Positions 17,134 through 26,100 of a stretch of DNA of 64,000 nt are shown piece by piece. The stretch spans positions 1 to 64,000 of the forward strand of contig NZ_JBNNWS010000004.1 of assembly GCF_050281185.1 (NCBI RefSeq). Direction: 5' to 3'. Both the position numbers and the translations under genes were made by a program. A model generated the notes under the pieces. The model worked only from the letters and a program-made list of their open reading frames with translations, searched no databases and had not been told where the DNA came from. How positions within the stretch are numbered: the stretch's first letter is position 1; each line of letters starts with the position of its first letter. Source of the stretch: Heyndrickxia sp050281185. GTDB taxonomy: Bacteria > Bacillota > Bacilli > Bacillales > Bacillaceae_C.

Positions 17134-17904
17134 TTAAATTTTCTTCGCTTTAATAATTACCGCTTCTCCTATAAACGAAATGATTGAATGATCATTAGTA
17201 ACGATTTGAAATTTATTCTTTATATCTGGTGATGCTTCAAGCATGAATTTTGTTAATGCTATCTTTTCATTTTCTTCTAATTTCATACGATTACACCAGT
17301 TTTCGAATTTGAAAGTTTTTTCAAATCTATACATTTCTTCAATTACAAAACCCTTGCGTTCTAACATGTTAATCCATTCAGTTTTTTTCCAAGCTCTATA
17401 ATGACTATAGTCTCTCATTTTTTCAATTGTATTATAAAATTGATCCTGAGCACTATCTTCTGGAGACACATTATCATCTAGTAAGAAATATCCACCTTTT
17501 TTTAATACTCGGTTAGCCTCTTCCACGAATTTTTCAACATTGGGAAAATGATGCGGGGCAATACGACATGTAACAAGATCAAATGTTTCATTATCAAATG
17601 GAAGATCTTCCGCATCCCCTGCCATGAAATTTACATTTTCGTAACCATTCCCTTTAATGAAGCTTTCTGCTGCTTGAAGCATCTCATGAGTTAAATCAAG
17701 GGCGGTTACCCAACTTACCCTTGGAGCAAATGCATTTGCCGTATGCCCGCCACCTGTCGCAATATCTAACATTTTTTCATGTCCCGAAAGATTTGCGATG
17801 TCAATCATTTTTTGTAAATCCTTCCCTTTTTTATGGATATCGCTAACTACATATGAATCCGCACTTCGACCAAATTGTTTCTGAACATCCTTTTTTATAT
17901 CCAT
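17134..17904 (-). CDS. Class I SAM-dependent methyltransferase (UbiE-like)
   Basis: 256 residues from the ATG at 17904 (MDIKKDVQKQF), which follows GGGGGTAAGGG; the ATG six codons earlier would sit before that site. Motif I LDIATGGGHTA, the acidic ALDLTHEML, AGDAEDLPF and VTCRIAPHHF mark an AdoMet Rossmann domain of the UbiE/Coq5 and small-molecule type. Substrate unknown. Single gene. Confidence 0.85.
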   Translation of the reverse strand: MDIKKDVQKQFGRSADSYVVSDIHKKGKDLQKMIDIANLSGHEKMLDIATGGGHTANAFAPRVSWVTALDLTHEMLQAAESFIKGNGYENVNFMAGDAEDLPFDNETFDLVTCRIAPHHFPNVEKFVEEANRVLKKGGYFLLDDNVSPEDSAQDQFYNTIEKMRDYSHYRAWKKTEWINMLERKGFVIEEMYRFEKTFKFENWCNRMKLEENEKIALTKFMLEASPDIKNKFQIVTNDHSIISFIGEAVIIKAKKI

Positions 17905-18075
17905 ACCCTTACCCCCAATCAATTATTTGTAAATTAAACATAATCTAAATTTTACGATAAGAAAATGATAAGTTTTTTATAATTAAACATAATTAAAACT
18001 TATAAACATGTCGTTTTGTAATAAAAATAGAATTAAATACGAATAATAGTAGTAAAAGATTTCAAGGTGATTAGA

Positions 18076-18270
18076 GTGGGAATTTTAAATTCTTTTACAA
18101 ATTGGAAAACAGTAAGATATGAAAAGCATTTAAATGTTATGGAAGGATTAGGGAAATGTCCAGATTGTCGCGGAAGGGGTTTTACAATTCCTGTTAGTGC
18201 TTATGCTGTACCATACGAGTGTCCAAGCTGCAATGGAAGTGGTCTGTTTACTGATTGGTCTAATAATTAG
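18076..18270 (+). CDS. Small protein with DnaJ-type CxxCxGxG zinc-binding repeats
   Basis: 64 residues from the GTG at 18076, which AAGGTGA precedes at good spacing; a GTG three codons upstream is less likely. Two motifs, CPDCRGRGF and CPSCNGSGLF, match the DnaJ cysteine-rich repeat and probably bind one zinc. No J domain is present. Similar stand-alone mini-proteins occur in Bacillus; role unknown. It is followed by a dispersed repeat and a strong terminator. Confidence 0.72.
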   Translation: MGILNSFTNWKTVRYEKHLNVMEGLGKCPDCRGRGFTIPVSAYAVPYECPSCNGSGLFTDWSNN

Positions 18271-18349
18271 AAAAGTGCAAGCGCCTTGATCGGTCTCTGG
18301 CAAAAATGTTGTTGTTTTTTGAACTCGAGGGGCTAGACACTGGAACTGA
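18271..18349 (+). repeat. Dispersed Bacillaceae repeat (CTCGAGGGGCTAG type), copy 1
   Basis: Starts AAAAGTGCAAGCGCCTTGAT and ends with CTCGAGGGGCTAG-ACACTGGAACT. The reverse complement of 36178-36285 has the same two ends with a different middle. I recognise the pattern from many Bacillus and Geobacillus genomes as an intergenic repeat of unknown role. It is part of the 456-base gap 18271-18726, which otherwise holds a terminator and the gltP promoter region. Confidence 0.7.
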
Positions 18350-18384
18350 TATGAAAGAAAAGTAATATTTTCTTATCTTATGAA

Positions 18385-18418
18385 AAAAGACGCCTAATCC
18401 GTTCCGTAGGCGTCTTTT
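18385..18418 (+). terminator. Rho-independent terminator
   Basis: 12-bp stem AAAAGACGCCTA/TAGGCGTCTTTT with a 10-base loop, downstream of the small zinc-finger gene and repeat. Confidence 0.88.
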
Positions 18419-18726
18419 AAAAAACAAAGTTTTGTGGCGAAGTATTCGTATGACCACATTCATACGTTTAGCATGTATGCTAATCCTTCGACTTACACAA
18501 ATAGCTCATCGCATTAATAACTATATCATGAAAATAGTCATGGAAGCAAGGACATATTACTTTTACCTATTTTTCAAAAAAGTTAAATGATTCTATTTTA
18601 AAATAATAAAAATATAAAGATAATTATTAATTTTTACTGTGTAACCGCTTTATAATTGTGTAATTTTATTTTTTATATTATATTTTAATAATAAATAGTT
18701 TTAATGTTATCGTTTGGGGGGATTAT

Positions 18727-19974
18727 ATGAAAAAAATAGGATTAGCTTGGCAAATATTAATTGGACTAGTCCTCGGAATTATTATTGGGGCTATTTTTTA
18801 TGGAAATCCGAATATCGGTACTTATTTACAGCCTATCGGTGATATTTTCTTAAGATTAATTAAAATGATCGTTATCCCGATCGTCATTTCGAGTATTATC
18901 GTTGGAATTGCCAGTGTTGGCGATCCAAAACATTTAGGGAAGATTGGTGGAAAAACACTTCTATATTTTGAAATCGTTACAACGATCGCTATACTTGTCG
19001 GTCTCCTTGTTGCAAACGTATTCCATCCTGGTACAGGAGTAAATATGCATGAGCTTCATAAAGTGGATATTAATTCTTATGTCGGGACAGCAAAAGAAGT
19101 GGAAAGCCATGGATTTGCAGATACGATTGTCAACATTGTCCCAAAAAATATTTTTGAAGCTTTTGTCCATGGTGATATGCTAGCCATTATTTTCTTCTCT
19201 GTATTATTTGGATTAGGTGTTGCTGCAATCGGTGAAAAAGGAAAACCAGTTCTTGCTTTTTTCCAAGGTACAGCTGAAACGATGTTTTACGTTACTAATT
19301 TAGTTATGAAATTTGCGCCATTCGGAGTATTTGCATTAATTGGAGTTACCGTTTCTACTTTTGGGTTAGAATCGCTACTACCTTTAGGAAAGCTCGTTAT
19401 TACAGTTTATTTAACGATGATTGGCTTTATCATTATTGTTTTAGGTGGAATTGCCAAGTTAGTTGGTGTAAATATTTTTCATTTACTTCGACTACTAAAG
19501 GATGAATTAATTCTTGGGTATTCTACTGCCAGCTCAGAAGCCGTTCTCCCTAGAATAATGGATAAAATGGAGAAATTCGGTTGCCCGAAAGCAATCACAT
19601 CATTTGTTATTCCTACTGGCTATTCTTTTAATTTAGATGGATCCACCTTATATCAGGCAATAGCAGCCATATTTATCGCTCAAATGTATGGGATTCACCT
19701 ATCATTTACTCAACAATTGACTTTAGTGCTTGTGCTAATGGTTACATCGAAAGGTATTGCAGGTGTGCCTGGAGTATCCTTTGTCGTCTTACTTGCAACA
19801 TTAGGAACAGTCGGAATTCCGATAGAGGGACTCGCTTTTATCGCAGGAATTGACCGTATACTAGATATGGCAAGAACAGTTGTTAATGTTGTAGGAAATT
19901 CTCTAGGAGCTATTGTAATTTCAAAATGGGAAGGTCAGTTTAAGCAAAATAAAGACATTTTAAAAGAGTTGTAA
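18727..19974 (+). CDS. gltP: Dicarboxylate/glutamate:cation symporter
   Basis: 415-residue carrier of the dicarboxylate/amino acid:cation symporter (DAACS, GltPh-like) family. Multiple transmembrane helices plus the two hairpin signatures: STASSEAVLPR (serine-rich HP1) and the helix-7 motif NLDGSTLY, close to the canonical NMDGT. It imports glutamate or aspartate with protons or sodium. GGGGGGATT precedes the ATG. Monocistronic with a downstream hairpin at 20063. Whether it is GltP- or GltT-like cannot be decided here. Confidence 0.92.
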   Translation: MKKIGLAWQILIGLVLGIIIGAIFYGNPNIGTYLQPIGDIFLRLIKMIVIPIVISSIIVGIASVGDPKHLGKIGGKTLLYFEIVTTIAILVGLLVANVFHPGTGVNMHELHKVDINSYVGTAKEVESHGFADTIVNIVPKNIFEAFVHGDMLAIIFFSVLFGLGVAAIGEKGKPVLAFFQGTAETMFYVTNLVMKFAPFGVFALIGVTVSTFGLESLLPLGKLVITVYLTMIGFIIIVLGGIAKLVGVNIFHLLRLLKDELILGYSTASSEAVLPRIMDKMEKFGCPKAITSFVIPTGYSFNLDGSTLYQAIAAIFIAQMYGIHLSFTQQLTLVLVLMVTSKGIAGVPGVSFVVLLATLGTVGIPIEGLAFIAGIDRILDMARTVVNVVGNSLGAIVISKWEGQFKQNKDILKEL

Positions 19975-20062
19975 ATAATGGATCCCTACTCTGTAAAAAT
20001 TTAAGATAAATAATTCCTTATTTCTCTAGTTACTGAGTAAATCTAATCTATATTTAATCATT

Positions 20063-20091
20063 TGGAGGTATATCACAAATAAGGTGATATG
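20063..20091 (+). terminator. Probable terminator of gltP
   Basis: Arms GGTATATCAC and GGTGATATGCC pair across AAATAA and are followed by TTTTTATTTTA. Confidence 0.75.
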
Positions 20092-20287
20092 CCTTTTTAT
20101 TTTAGTTAAATTTCTATTCAACCTCATTTGCTACTTTAACACTATAACAAATAACATTTAATGCAATAAATTATTTTTGTGAAAAATGGTGTTATTTTTT
20201 GTTAAACAAAAGGCTGTTTATAAAAGAAGGAGAAATTCACCAAACAGAGAAATGTATATTTTAAATAGTGAAAAGTGGGGTGATAAA

Positions 20288-21070
20288 ATGCAGAAAATTC
20301 TTCAGAAATTAAGTGAAATTGAATCGGGTGAGATAGGAATTATAGTTTATTCACAATTAAAACAGGAGATAGTGTGTTCTTTTAATAAAGAATTATCTGT
20401 ACCACTTGCATCTGCTTCTAAAGTTGCAATTGCTTTTTGTATTGTAAAATTAATAAAAGAAGGACACTACAAATGGGATGATATTGTAGAAAATATAAGT
20501 TTTAATCCAGAAGAAGATAGTAATATAATATATCCTCATTTTCAAAATAGAGAGACCTTGGCACTGCGAGATGCTGTGGAAGTAATGATTACCTGTCACG
20601 ATAGTTTTGTTGCAAATAGAATTGTGCAATTTTGTGGTGGATGGGAAAAGATTAATATCAAAATTAAATCATATTTTGAAAATATAAATATTACACAAAA
20701 TCCAAGGGATTTGGATAACAACGGAAATTTGAATCAGGTGTTAGAACTTTTGTGTTTCATATTTGAAGGATACAAGAATAATCCTGAATTGTGGATTCCA
20801 ATTATTAATGGTTTAGTTAGACAACGGGGTGCGATAGAAGGAATTCCAACCCAATCCTTAAACCATATGACAGGTGGATTGGACAATGTTGTGGTTGATA
20901 TCGGAATAATAGGAGAGTTCTCTCATAATCCATTATTATATGCTTTAGGAGCAAAGGATTTACCCAATCGTAATAAGAATAAATTAGCAGATAAAAAAAT
21001 AGTAGATACTATGATAATACTTTATAGTGAGTATTTGAATCAGGAAGACAAGTTTATAAGTAAACTTTAG
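20288..21070 (+). CDS. Beta-lactamase-like serine hydrolase
   Basis: 260 residues from the ATG at 20288 (GGGGTG upstream); a frame 34 codons longer lacks a ribosome site. It has the class A Ser42-x-x-Lys45 dyad (SASK). The second motif is HDSFVAN (104-110) where class A enzymes have S-D-N-x3-N, and the third is MTGG in place of KTG. No signal peptide is visible in this start, so it is probably cytoplasmic. The altered motifs argue for a hydrolase or peptidase relative rather than a working beta-lactamase. Single gene with a downstream hairpin. Confidence 0.72.
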   Translation: MQKILQKLSEIESGEIGIIVYSQLKQEIVCSFNKELSVPLASASKVAIAFCIVKLIKEGHYKWDDIVENISFNPEEDSNIIYPHFQNRETLALRDAVEVMITCHDSFVANRIVQFCGGWEKINIKIKSYFENINITQNPRDLDNNGNLNQVLELLCFIFEGYKNNPELWIPIINGLVRQRGAIEGIPTQSLNHMTGGLDNVVVDIGIIGEFSHNPLLYALGAKDLPNRNKNKLADKKIVDTMIILYSEYLNQEDKFISKL

Positions 21071-21148
21071 GCTACTTCTCATGATGATTGTTAAACTAAA
21101 GTAGTTCATTACGGAGTAAAGTAAAAGAGAACTTATTGCAGTACAAAA

Positions 21149-21191
21149 AAGGATAGATTATGCAGATTTCCGTTTGCTTACATCTATCCTT
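21149..21191. terminator. Hairpin downstream of the serine hydrolase gene
   Basis: 10-bp stem AAGGATAGAT/ATCTATCCTT with a 23-base loop, then TAATTATTTT. It lies between convergent genes and could serve both. Confidence 0.65.
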
Positions 21192-21337
21192 AATTATTTT
21201 GTAATTAATTGTTTAACACTTCTCCTTACGATAAGTCAACATGGATTATTGTAACATTTCTGAATTTAACAGTCGCTATATACAAAGGGATGATTACATA
21301 TTGAAACTCTACATTTTTCCTGTAAAGTACTCTATAG

Positions 21338-21676
21338 CTAGATCTTTAGTAAATACATTAAAAACATGTTAATTATAGTGACTATTATAAAAAGAATTGC
21401 GAGGACGCTTCGTCCCGAGGAGTGTAAAGATACAGCAGCCAATCCAAATATAATAATTTGAAGCAATATTCTTAGCGGAACTGAAACTGGTATCGAGGCT
21501 TTAGGCGCTATAAAAATCCCCCAGAATATTGCGACTAGCAGTGGAGTTCCTACCCCAAATACAATCTTCGCAAATAATCCTTTATCTAAGTGAAATCCCC
21601 AGTATGAAAATGCGACAAGGGAAGCTAACTCAATAAGAAACATAATAATCATAACTGTGTATTGCACAATTATCAT
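21338..21676 (-). CDS. YrdB/DUF2568-family membrane protein
   Basis: 112 residues, about four transmembrane helices. The segments YWGFHLDKGLFAKIVFGVGTP and FWGIFIAPKASIPV match DUF2568 (YrdB of Bacillus subtilis); function unknown. The ATG is preceded by AAAGGACAG. It lies downstream of the TetR/metallo-hydrolase pair on the same strand, 87 bases away. Confidence 0.82.
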   Translation of the reverse strand: MIIVQYTVMIIMFLIELASLVAFSYWGFHLDKGLFAKIVFGVGTPLLVAIFWGIFIAPKASIPVSVPLRILLQIIIFGLAAVSLHSSGRSVLAILFIIVTIINMFLMYLLKI

Positions 21677-21763
21677 TGGAAGTCTGTCCTTTCTTGGTTT
21701 GTCATAACCCCTAGGAAACTATTACATTGTAAACCTTAAATACATATTTTAGAGATGAATATT

Positions 21764-22453
21764 TTATTTGGTATTATATCCATATTTCTTTTCCATTGTT
21801 TCGATATATTTATCGAAATAATCGGCTGGACTACTTACCGAGTTTCCATGACAAACCTCTAATCGTCTCGGTTTTAATTGTTTTACGATTGAACTGCTTT
21901 TTACTGCTTCCTTCATATCTGCTGTAAACATAGGCATTGGTTGATGCAGCTTACCTTTTTTAGAGGTAAAGAGATCACCTGCTAGTAACACCTGGTCTTT
22001 CTCGTGATAATATACAACATGCCCAGGCGAGTGACCCGGTGTTAAGAATGGACTTAGTTCCCCTATTCTCTGTAAATTACCTTGCTCATCTTCTAATAGT
22101 GGTTTAGCAATTTGTTTCGCTACCGTCTGTTCCGCTTTTTTTCGTCTTGGATATGGGAGATCCCCTTCCATATAAGGAACTTCAACTGAGTGTACATACA
22201 CTGGCACTTCTTTTTCTGCTAAAATTTTCTTTACTGCACCAACATGATCTGAATGACCATGGGTCAAAATAATTCTTTGAAGAGGACCAGCATCTAGCTG
22301 TTTAATAAATTCCATTATTCCTTTTGCCATACTAGGTATACCTGCATCTACTAATGTAACACCTTCATCATCTACAACTACCCAAACATGTATAGGAATA
22401 ATCATCCATGTTCTCAAACTCCATATATGTTCTGAAACCTTTTCAATTTTCAT
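21764..22453 (-). CDS. MBL-fold metallo-hydrolase
   Basis: 229 residues with the metallo-beta-lactamase fold: THGHSDHVGA (H-x-H-x-D-H), TPGHSPGHVVYY, AGDLFTS and a late HGN. Two metal ions are expected. This is the general glyoxalase II-like hydrolase group; substrate unknown. Its ATG lies inside the end of the TetR gene (11-base overlap) with GGAGAAGATAAGG as ribosome site, so it is the regulator's operon partner and a likely target of its control. Confidence 0.88.
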   Translation of the reverse strand: MKIEKVSEHIWSLRTWMIIPIHVWVVVDDEGVTLVDAGIPSMAKGIMEFIKQLDAGPLQRIILTHGHSDHVGAVKKILAEKEVPVYVHSVEVPYMEGDLPYPRRKKAEQTVAKQIAKPLLEDEQGNLQRIGELSPFLTPGHSPGHVVYYHEKDQVLLAGDLFTSKKGKLHQPMPMFTADMKEAVKSSSIVKQLKPRRLEVCHGNSVSSPADYFDKYIETMEKKYGYNTK

Positions 22454-23087
22454 CCTTATCTTCTCCTCTTTTCAATTTTTCTTTTATACCAATGATAAGA
22501 ATTTCAATAGACAGATCAAAAGTTGGTGTTAATCTTTCCATTAATACTTCAATAGGTTCATGTGGATATGAGTAAGTATTCAAAACTCCATTAATGTTGA
22601 AGAAAAAAATACGTGAATAGGCTATTAATTGTTCATTATTTGGAATACCAAGACATTCCCCAAGAACCTGCTTGATAATCCCAAACATCTTCACTCGGAG
22701 TTTATTAATCTCTAGGTCTGGATTCTCTTCATCCACTTTGGATGACTTTGCATTAATGAAAATGGAATACATATTGCGGTTTACCAGGCAAAAATGAATA
22801 TATTTGCGACTGATTCTTTTAAGTCTATCTTCAGCTGAGATTGTATCCATAAGTGATATCTGCTGTAATTGTTGATATAAATCATGTAAAAATGGCATTG
22901 ATAGTTGGTGTAACAATGCTTCTTTATCTTTAAAATAAAGATATATGGTAGTGTGTGAACAACCTGCTTCCTTAGCGATCTGCCTCATTGTTACCGAATC
23001 GTACCCCCGTTCAGAAAAAAGCTTCCCTGCAGCAATAAGAATTGTTTTCTTTGTCTCTTCAGCACGTTGCTCTTGTTTACTTACCAT
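22443..23087 (-). CDS. TetR/AcrR-family transcriptional regulator
   Basis: 214 residues with an N-terminal TetR helix-turn-helix (MRQIAKEAGCSHTTIYLYFKDKEAL) and a ligand-binding C-terminal domain of no specific similarity I can name. The ATG follows AAGTAAACAAG only weakly. Upstream are three copies of an inverted repeat (23129-23173), very likely its own operators, so it probably represses itself and the coupled metallo-hydrolase. Confidence 0.9.
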   Translation of the reverse strand: MVSKQEQRAEETKKTILIAAGKLFSERGYDSVTMRQIAKEAGCSHTTIYLYFKDKEALLHQLSMPFLHDLYQQLQQISLMDTISAEDRLKRISRKYIHFCLVNRNMYSIFINAKSSKVDEENPDLEINKLRVKMFGIIKQVLGECLGIPNNEQLIAYSRIFFFNINGVLNTYSYPHEPIEVLMERLTPTFDLSIEILIIGIKEKLKRGEDKDEN

Positions 23088-23128
23088 AATAAACTTTCAC
23101 TCATTTCTCTCATTTGTTTTAACCGAAC

Positions 23129-23173
23129 TAACCATCGGTTACTAACCGTTGGTTACAATATAACCGATGGTTA
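23129..23173. promoter_or_regulatory. Triple TetR-type operator, TAACC-N3-GGTTA x3
   Basis: Three exact inverted repeats: 23129-23141 (middle ATC), 23143-23155 (GTT) and 23161-23173 (GAT). Centres are 14 and 18 bp apart. They lie 42-86 bases upstream of the tetR ATG, where an autorepressor would bind. Dyad symmetry and repetition are directly visible; the link to this regulator is inferred from position. Confidence 0.85.
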
Positions 23174-23243
23174 GTAAAAAAACAAGTGGAATATTACCAT
23201 TTTCAAAAATCTTTTTATTACTATTCATTCAAAAAGCATTAAG

Positions 23244-23276
23244 AAAGACCTATTCACATAGGTGAAATAGGCCTTT
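23244..23276 (-). terminator. Rho-independent terminator of argH
   Basis: On the minus strand AAAGGCCTATTTCAC pairs with GTGAATAGGTCTTT (one bulged T), just after the argH stop, followed by CTTAATG. Confidence 0.75.
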
Positions 23277-23279
23277 TAA

Positions 23280-24659
23280 TTAATGCGAAATAATTTTTGT
23301 TTCCGCTAATTGAATTTGCTGTTTTACTTGCTCAGACGATGTTCCGCCATAACTATTTCTTGCTTCCACCACATGTTTTGGCTGAAGGACTTCAAAAATA
23401 TTTTCTCCAAATAATGGACTAAATGATTTGTATTCCTCTATCGTTAAATCTAGCAAATACTTTTTATGCTGTATGGCAAAGAGAACAATTTTTCCAATAA
23501 TTTCGTGTGCTTGACGGAAAGGTAATCCTTTTGTAACAAGATAATCCGCAATATCTGTTGCATTTGAATAGTCTTGTGCTACAGCTGAATACATTTTCTC
23601 TTTATGAACGGTCATCGTCTCGATCATTGGTGCAAGTAGTCGAAGTGAGCCATTTAACGTTTCTACGGTATCAAGCATCCCTTCTTTGTCTTCTTGCATA
23701 TCTTTATTGTAGGCTAATGGTAATCCTTTTAGAACCGTTAGCAAACCGATTAAATTTCCATAGACACGGCCAGTTTTCCCCCGCAAAAGTTCAGGAACGT
23801 CCGGATTTTTCTTCTGCGGCATAATACTAGATCCCGTACAAAAAGAATCATCGAGTTCAACAAATTGATATTCTTGGCTAGACCAAATCACTAATTCCTC
23901 GGAAATGCGAGAAATATGAGTCATCATGATTGAAGCAATGGATAAAAACTCTAATATGAAATCTCGATCACTAACTGCATCTAGACTATTCGGATAAACC
24001 GTTTCAAATCCTAATAGTTCTGCCGTACGCTCGCGGTCAATTGGAAAAGTTGTTCCCGCTAATGCACCAGCTCCAAGCGGAAGCCAATTGATTCGTTTTA
24101 AACTATCGATTAATCTTTCTTTATCTCTTTCAAACATCCAAAAATAAGCTAGTAGATGATGGGCAAAAAGAATTGGTTGAGCTCTTTGTAAATGAGTGTA
24201 GCCAGGCATAATTGTTTCAACATTTTCCTTTGCCTGTACAAGTAATGATGATTGAACACTTTTAACTAGCTCAATCAATTCCAATGTTTGTTTTCGTAAG
24301 TATAGGTGCATATCAGTTGCTACCTGATCATTTCTGCTTCTTCCTGTATGAAGCTTTCCACCGACAGGTCCGATTTCCTCAAGAAGCATCTTTTCTATAT
24401 TCATATGAATATCTTCATCTTCAACAGAAAATTGAACATCTCCGTTAATGATTTTATTCTCTATCGTTTTCAAGCCTTGTTTAATTAATTCAACATCATT
24501 CATTGGGATAATCCCGCACTCACCAAGCATTTGCACATGTGCCATACTACCTTCAATGTCTTCCAATGCAAGCTTTTGGTCAAACGAAATCGATGCTGTA
24601 AACTTTTCTACCAATTCATTTGTTTCCTTTGTGAAGCGCCCGCCCCAAAGTTTTGACAT
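23280..24659 (-). CDS. argH: Argininosuccinate lyase
   Basis: 459 residues, cytoplasmic homotetramer that splits argininosuccinate into arginine and fumarate, the last step of arginine synthesis. The fumarase/aspartase-superfamily signature GSSIMPQKKNPD (near residue 278) contains the catalytic serine loop; HTGRSRNDQ and MPGYTHLQRAQP are also intact. It follows argG, from which it is separated by 129 bases holding an inserted repeat element. It has its own downstream terminator. Confidence 0.97.
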   Translation of the reverse strand: MSKLWGGRFTKETNELVEKFTASISFDQKLALEDIEGSMAHVQMLGECGIIPMNDVELIKQGLKTIENKIINGDVQFSVEDEDIHMNIEKMLLEEIGPVGGKLHTGRSRNDQVATDMHLYLRKQTLELIELVKSVQSSLLVQAKENVETIMPGYTHLQRAQPILFAHHLLAYFWMFERDKERLIDSLKRINWLPLGAGALAGTTFPIDRERTAELLGFETVYPNSLDAVSDRDFILEFLSIASIMMTHISRISEELVIWSSQEYQFVELDDSFCTGSSIMPQKKNPDVPELLRGKTGRVYGNLIGLLTVLKGLPLAYNKDMQEDKEGMLDTVETLNGSLRLLAPMIETMTVHKEKMYSAVAQDYSNATDIADYLVTKGLPFRQAHEIIGKIVLFAIQHKKYLLDLTIEEYKSFSPLFGENIFEVLQPKHVVEARNSYGGTSSEQVKQQIQLAETKIISH

Positions 24660-24700
24660 GTTCTTGCCTCCAAAGTTTACTAGTTTATAATTTTATTTTA

Positions 24701-24812
24701 GGATTTGTTAAAACGCTGTATGGAATGTGTTCAGCTAAGTTTTACTACGTAAAAATATCGCTTCACACATACCATACAGCTGATCATATTAATACTTAGC
24801 ATTAACAAAGTC
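24701..24812 (-). mobile_element. Miniature inverted-repeat element, GGCTTTGTTAA family, copy 3
   Basis: 112 bp with ends GGATTTGTTAA (24701-24711) and TTAACAAAGTC (24802-24812). Flanks TTATTTTA and TGATTTTT are only a weak (6/8) duplication. On the minus strand CTGTATGG pairs with CCATACAG where copy 2 has CTGTAGGG with CCCTGCAG, so a compensating pair change keeps the stem. The right end encodes the last residues and stop of argG. Confidence 0.8.
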
Positions 24813-26015
24813 TGATTTTTTTTGTGAGTGAATTTCTGAATAAACTTTCGTAGGTAATCCCCATAGTTTAATGAAACCTACTGCCGCATTGTGATCAAAC
24901 ATATCCCCTTTTGAGTAAGTAGCAAGTTCTTCATTATATAAGCTAAAAGGTGACTGTCGTCCGACAACTACATGTGTACCTTTAAATAATTTCACACGAA
25001 CTTTTCCTGTAACAGTTTGTTGTGTTTCTTCTATAAATGCATCAATGGCTGGTTTTAATGGAGAGTACCAGAGTCCTTCATAAATAAGCTTTGCTAATTG
25101 TTGTTCGACCATTGGCTTAAATTGTGTTACTTCACGAGGAAGTGTTAAGAATTCTAGTTCTTTATGAGCATTAATTAATAAAAGCGCTGCAGGATTTTCG
25201 TAAACTTCACGTGATTTTATCCCTACTAAGCGATTTTCAATATGATCAATTCTTCCAATTCCATGTTTGCCTGCTAATTCATTTAATGATTCAATCAGCT
25301 CCACCAACTCCATTGGCTGATCATTTAGTGCAACCGGAACCCCTTTTTCGAAAGTAATTTCGATATATTCGGCTTCATTTGGTGTCTTCTCAATTGGATT
25401 GGTCCAAGCAAATGCTTCTTCAGGGGCTTCATTCCACGGGTTTTCTAATACTCCTGCTTCACATGCTCTTCCCCAAATATTAGCATCAATTGAAAATGGA
25501 TTATCTAAATCAATTGGAATTGGTATTCCATTCTGCTCAGCATAGGCAATTTCTTCATCGCGTGTCATGCCCCATTCACGAACAGGTGCAACAACCTTTA
25601 ATGATGGATTTAATGCTTGTATAGACACTTCAAAACGTACTTGGTCATTCCCTTTTCCAGTACATCCGTGTGCAACTGCTACCGCCCCTTCTTGTTCTGC
25701 AACTTCAACAAGAAGCTTTGAAATTAATGGTCGACTTAAAGCTGATGATAATGGGTACTTTCCTTCATACAATGTATTAGCTTTTAAGCTTGGTAAAATA
25801 TATTCCTTCGCTAATAATTCTTTCCCATCAACCATCACTGCCTTGATTGCCCCAACATTGAGCGCTTTTTGGCGAATAGCTTCCAGATCCTTCCCTTCAC
25901 CAACATCTATACCTAACGCAATTACATCATAACCGTATTTTTCTTGTAACCATTTAATTGAAACAGATGTATCTAGTCCACCTGAATAGGCTAAAACAAT
26001 TTTTTCTTTCGTCAT
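24789..26015 (-). CDS. argG: Argininosuccinate synthase
   Basis: 408 residues from the ATG at 26015, which has AGGAGAGAT upstream; an in-frame start 18 codons earlier lacks one. The ATP-pyrophosphatase loop AYSGGLDTSVS is at the N-terminus, with AHGCTGKGNDQVRFE further in. It joins citrulline and aspartate to argininosuccinate. The last seven residues, DFVNAKY, come from the inserted repeat element at 24701-24812, as in pabA. Two ARG-box-like sites lie upstream, implying its own promoter controlled by ArgR/AhrC with argH behind it. Confidence 0.97.
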   Translation of the reverse strand: MTKEKIVLAYSGGLDTSVSIKWLQEKYGYDVIALGIDVGEGKDLEAIRQKALNVGAIKAVMVDGKELLAKEYILPSLKANTLYEGKYPLSSALSRPLISKLLVEVAEQEGAVAVAHGCTGKGNDQVRFEVSIQALNPSLKVVAPVREWGMTRDEEIAYAEQNGIPIPIDLDNPFSIDANIWGRACEAGVLENPWNEAPEEAFAWTNPIEKTPNEAEYIEITFEKGVPVALNDQPMELVELIESLNELAGKHGIGRIDHIENRLVGIKSREVYENPAALLLINAHKELEFLTLPREVTQFKPMVEQQLAKLIYEGLWYSPLKPAIDAFIEETQQTVTGKVRVKLFKGTHVVVGRQSPFSLYNEELATYSKGDMFDHNAAVGFIKLWGLPTKVYSEIHSQKKSDFVNAKY

Positions 26016-26029
26016 TTCTATCTCTCCTT

Positions 26030-26065
26030 TGCATAAATAATTATAAACACGTATTTTTATGCATG
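26030..26065 (-). promoter_or_regulatory. ArgR/AhrC operator region of argG
   Basis: CATGCATAAAAATACGTG (minus strand, 26065-26048) closely matches the Bacillus ARG box pattern CATGAATAAAAATTCAA. A second, weaker half-match GCATAAATAATTATAA lies at 26030-26045. Both are within 50 bases of the argG start. Binding is inferred. Confidence 0.7.
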
Positions 26066-26100
26066 TCAATCAAAAAAATAAATAATCTCATGTTTCTTTA

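Noticed and set aside
18260..18463. 67-codon minus-strand frame
   Set aside because: It covers a dispersed repeat and a terminator hairpin, with no protein features.
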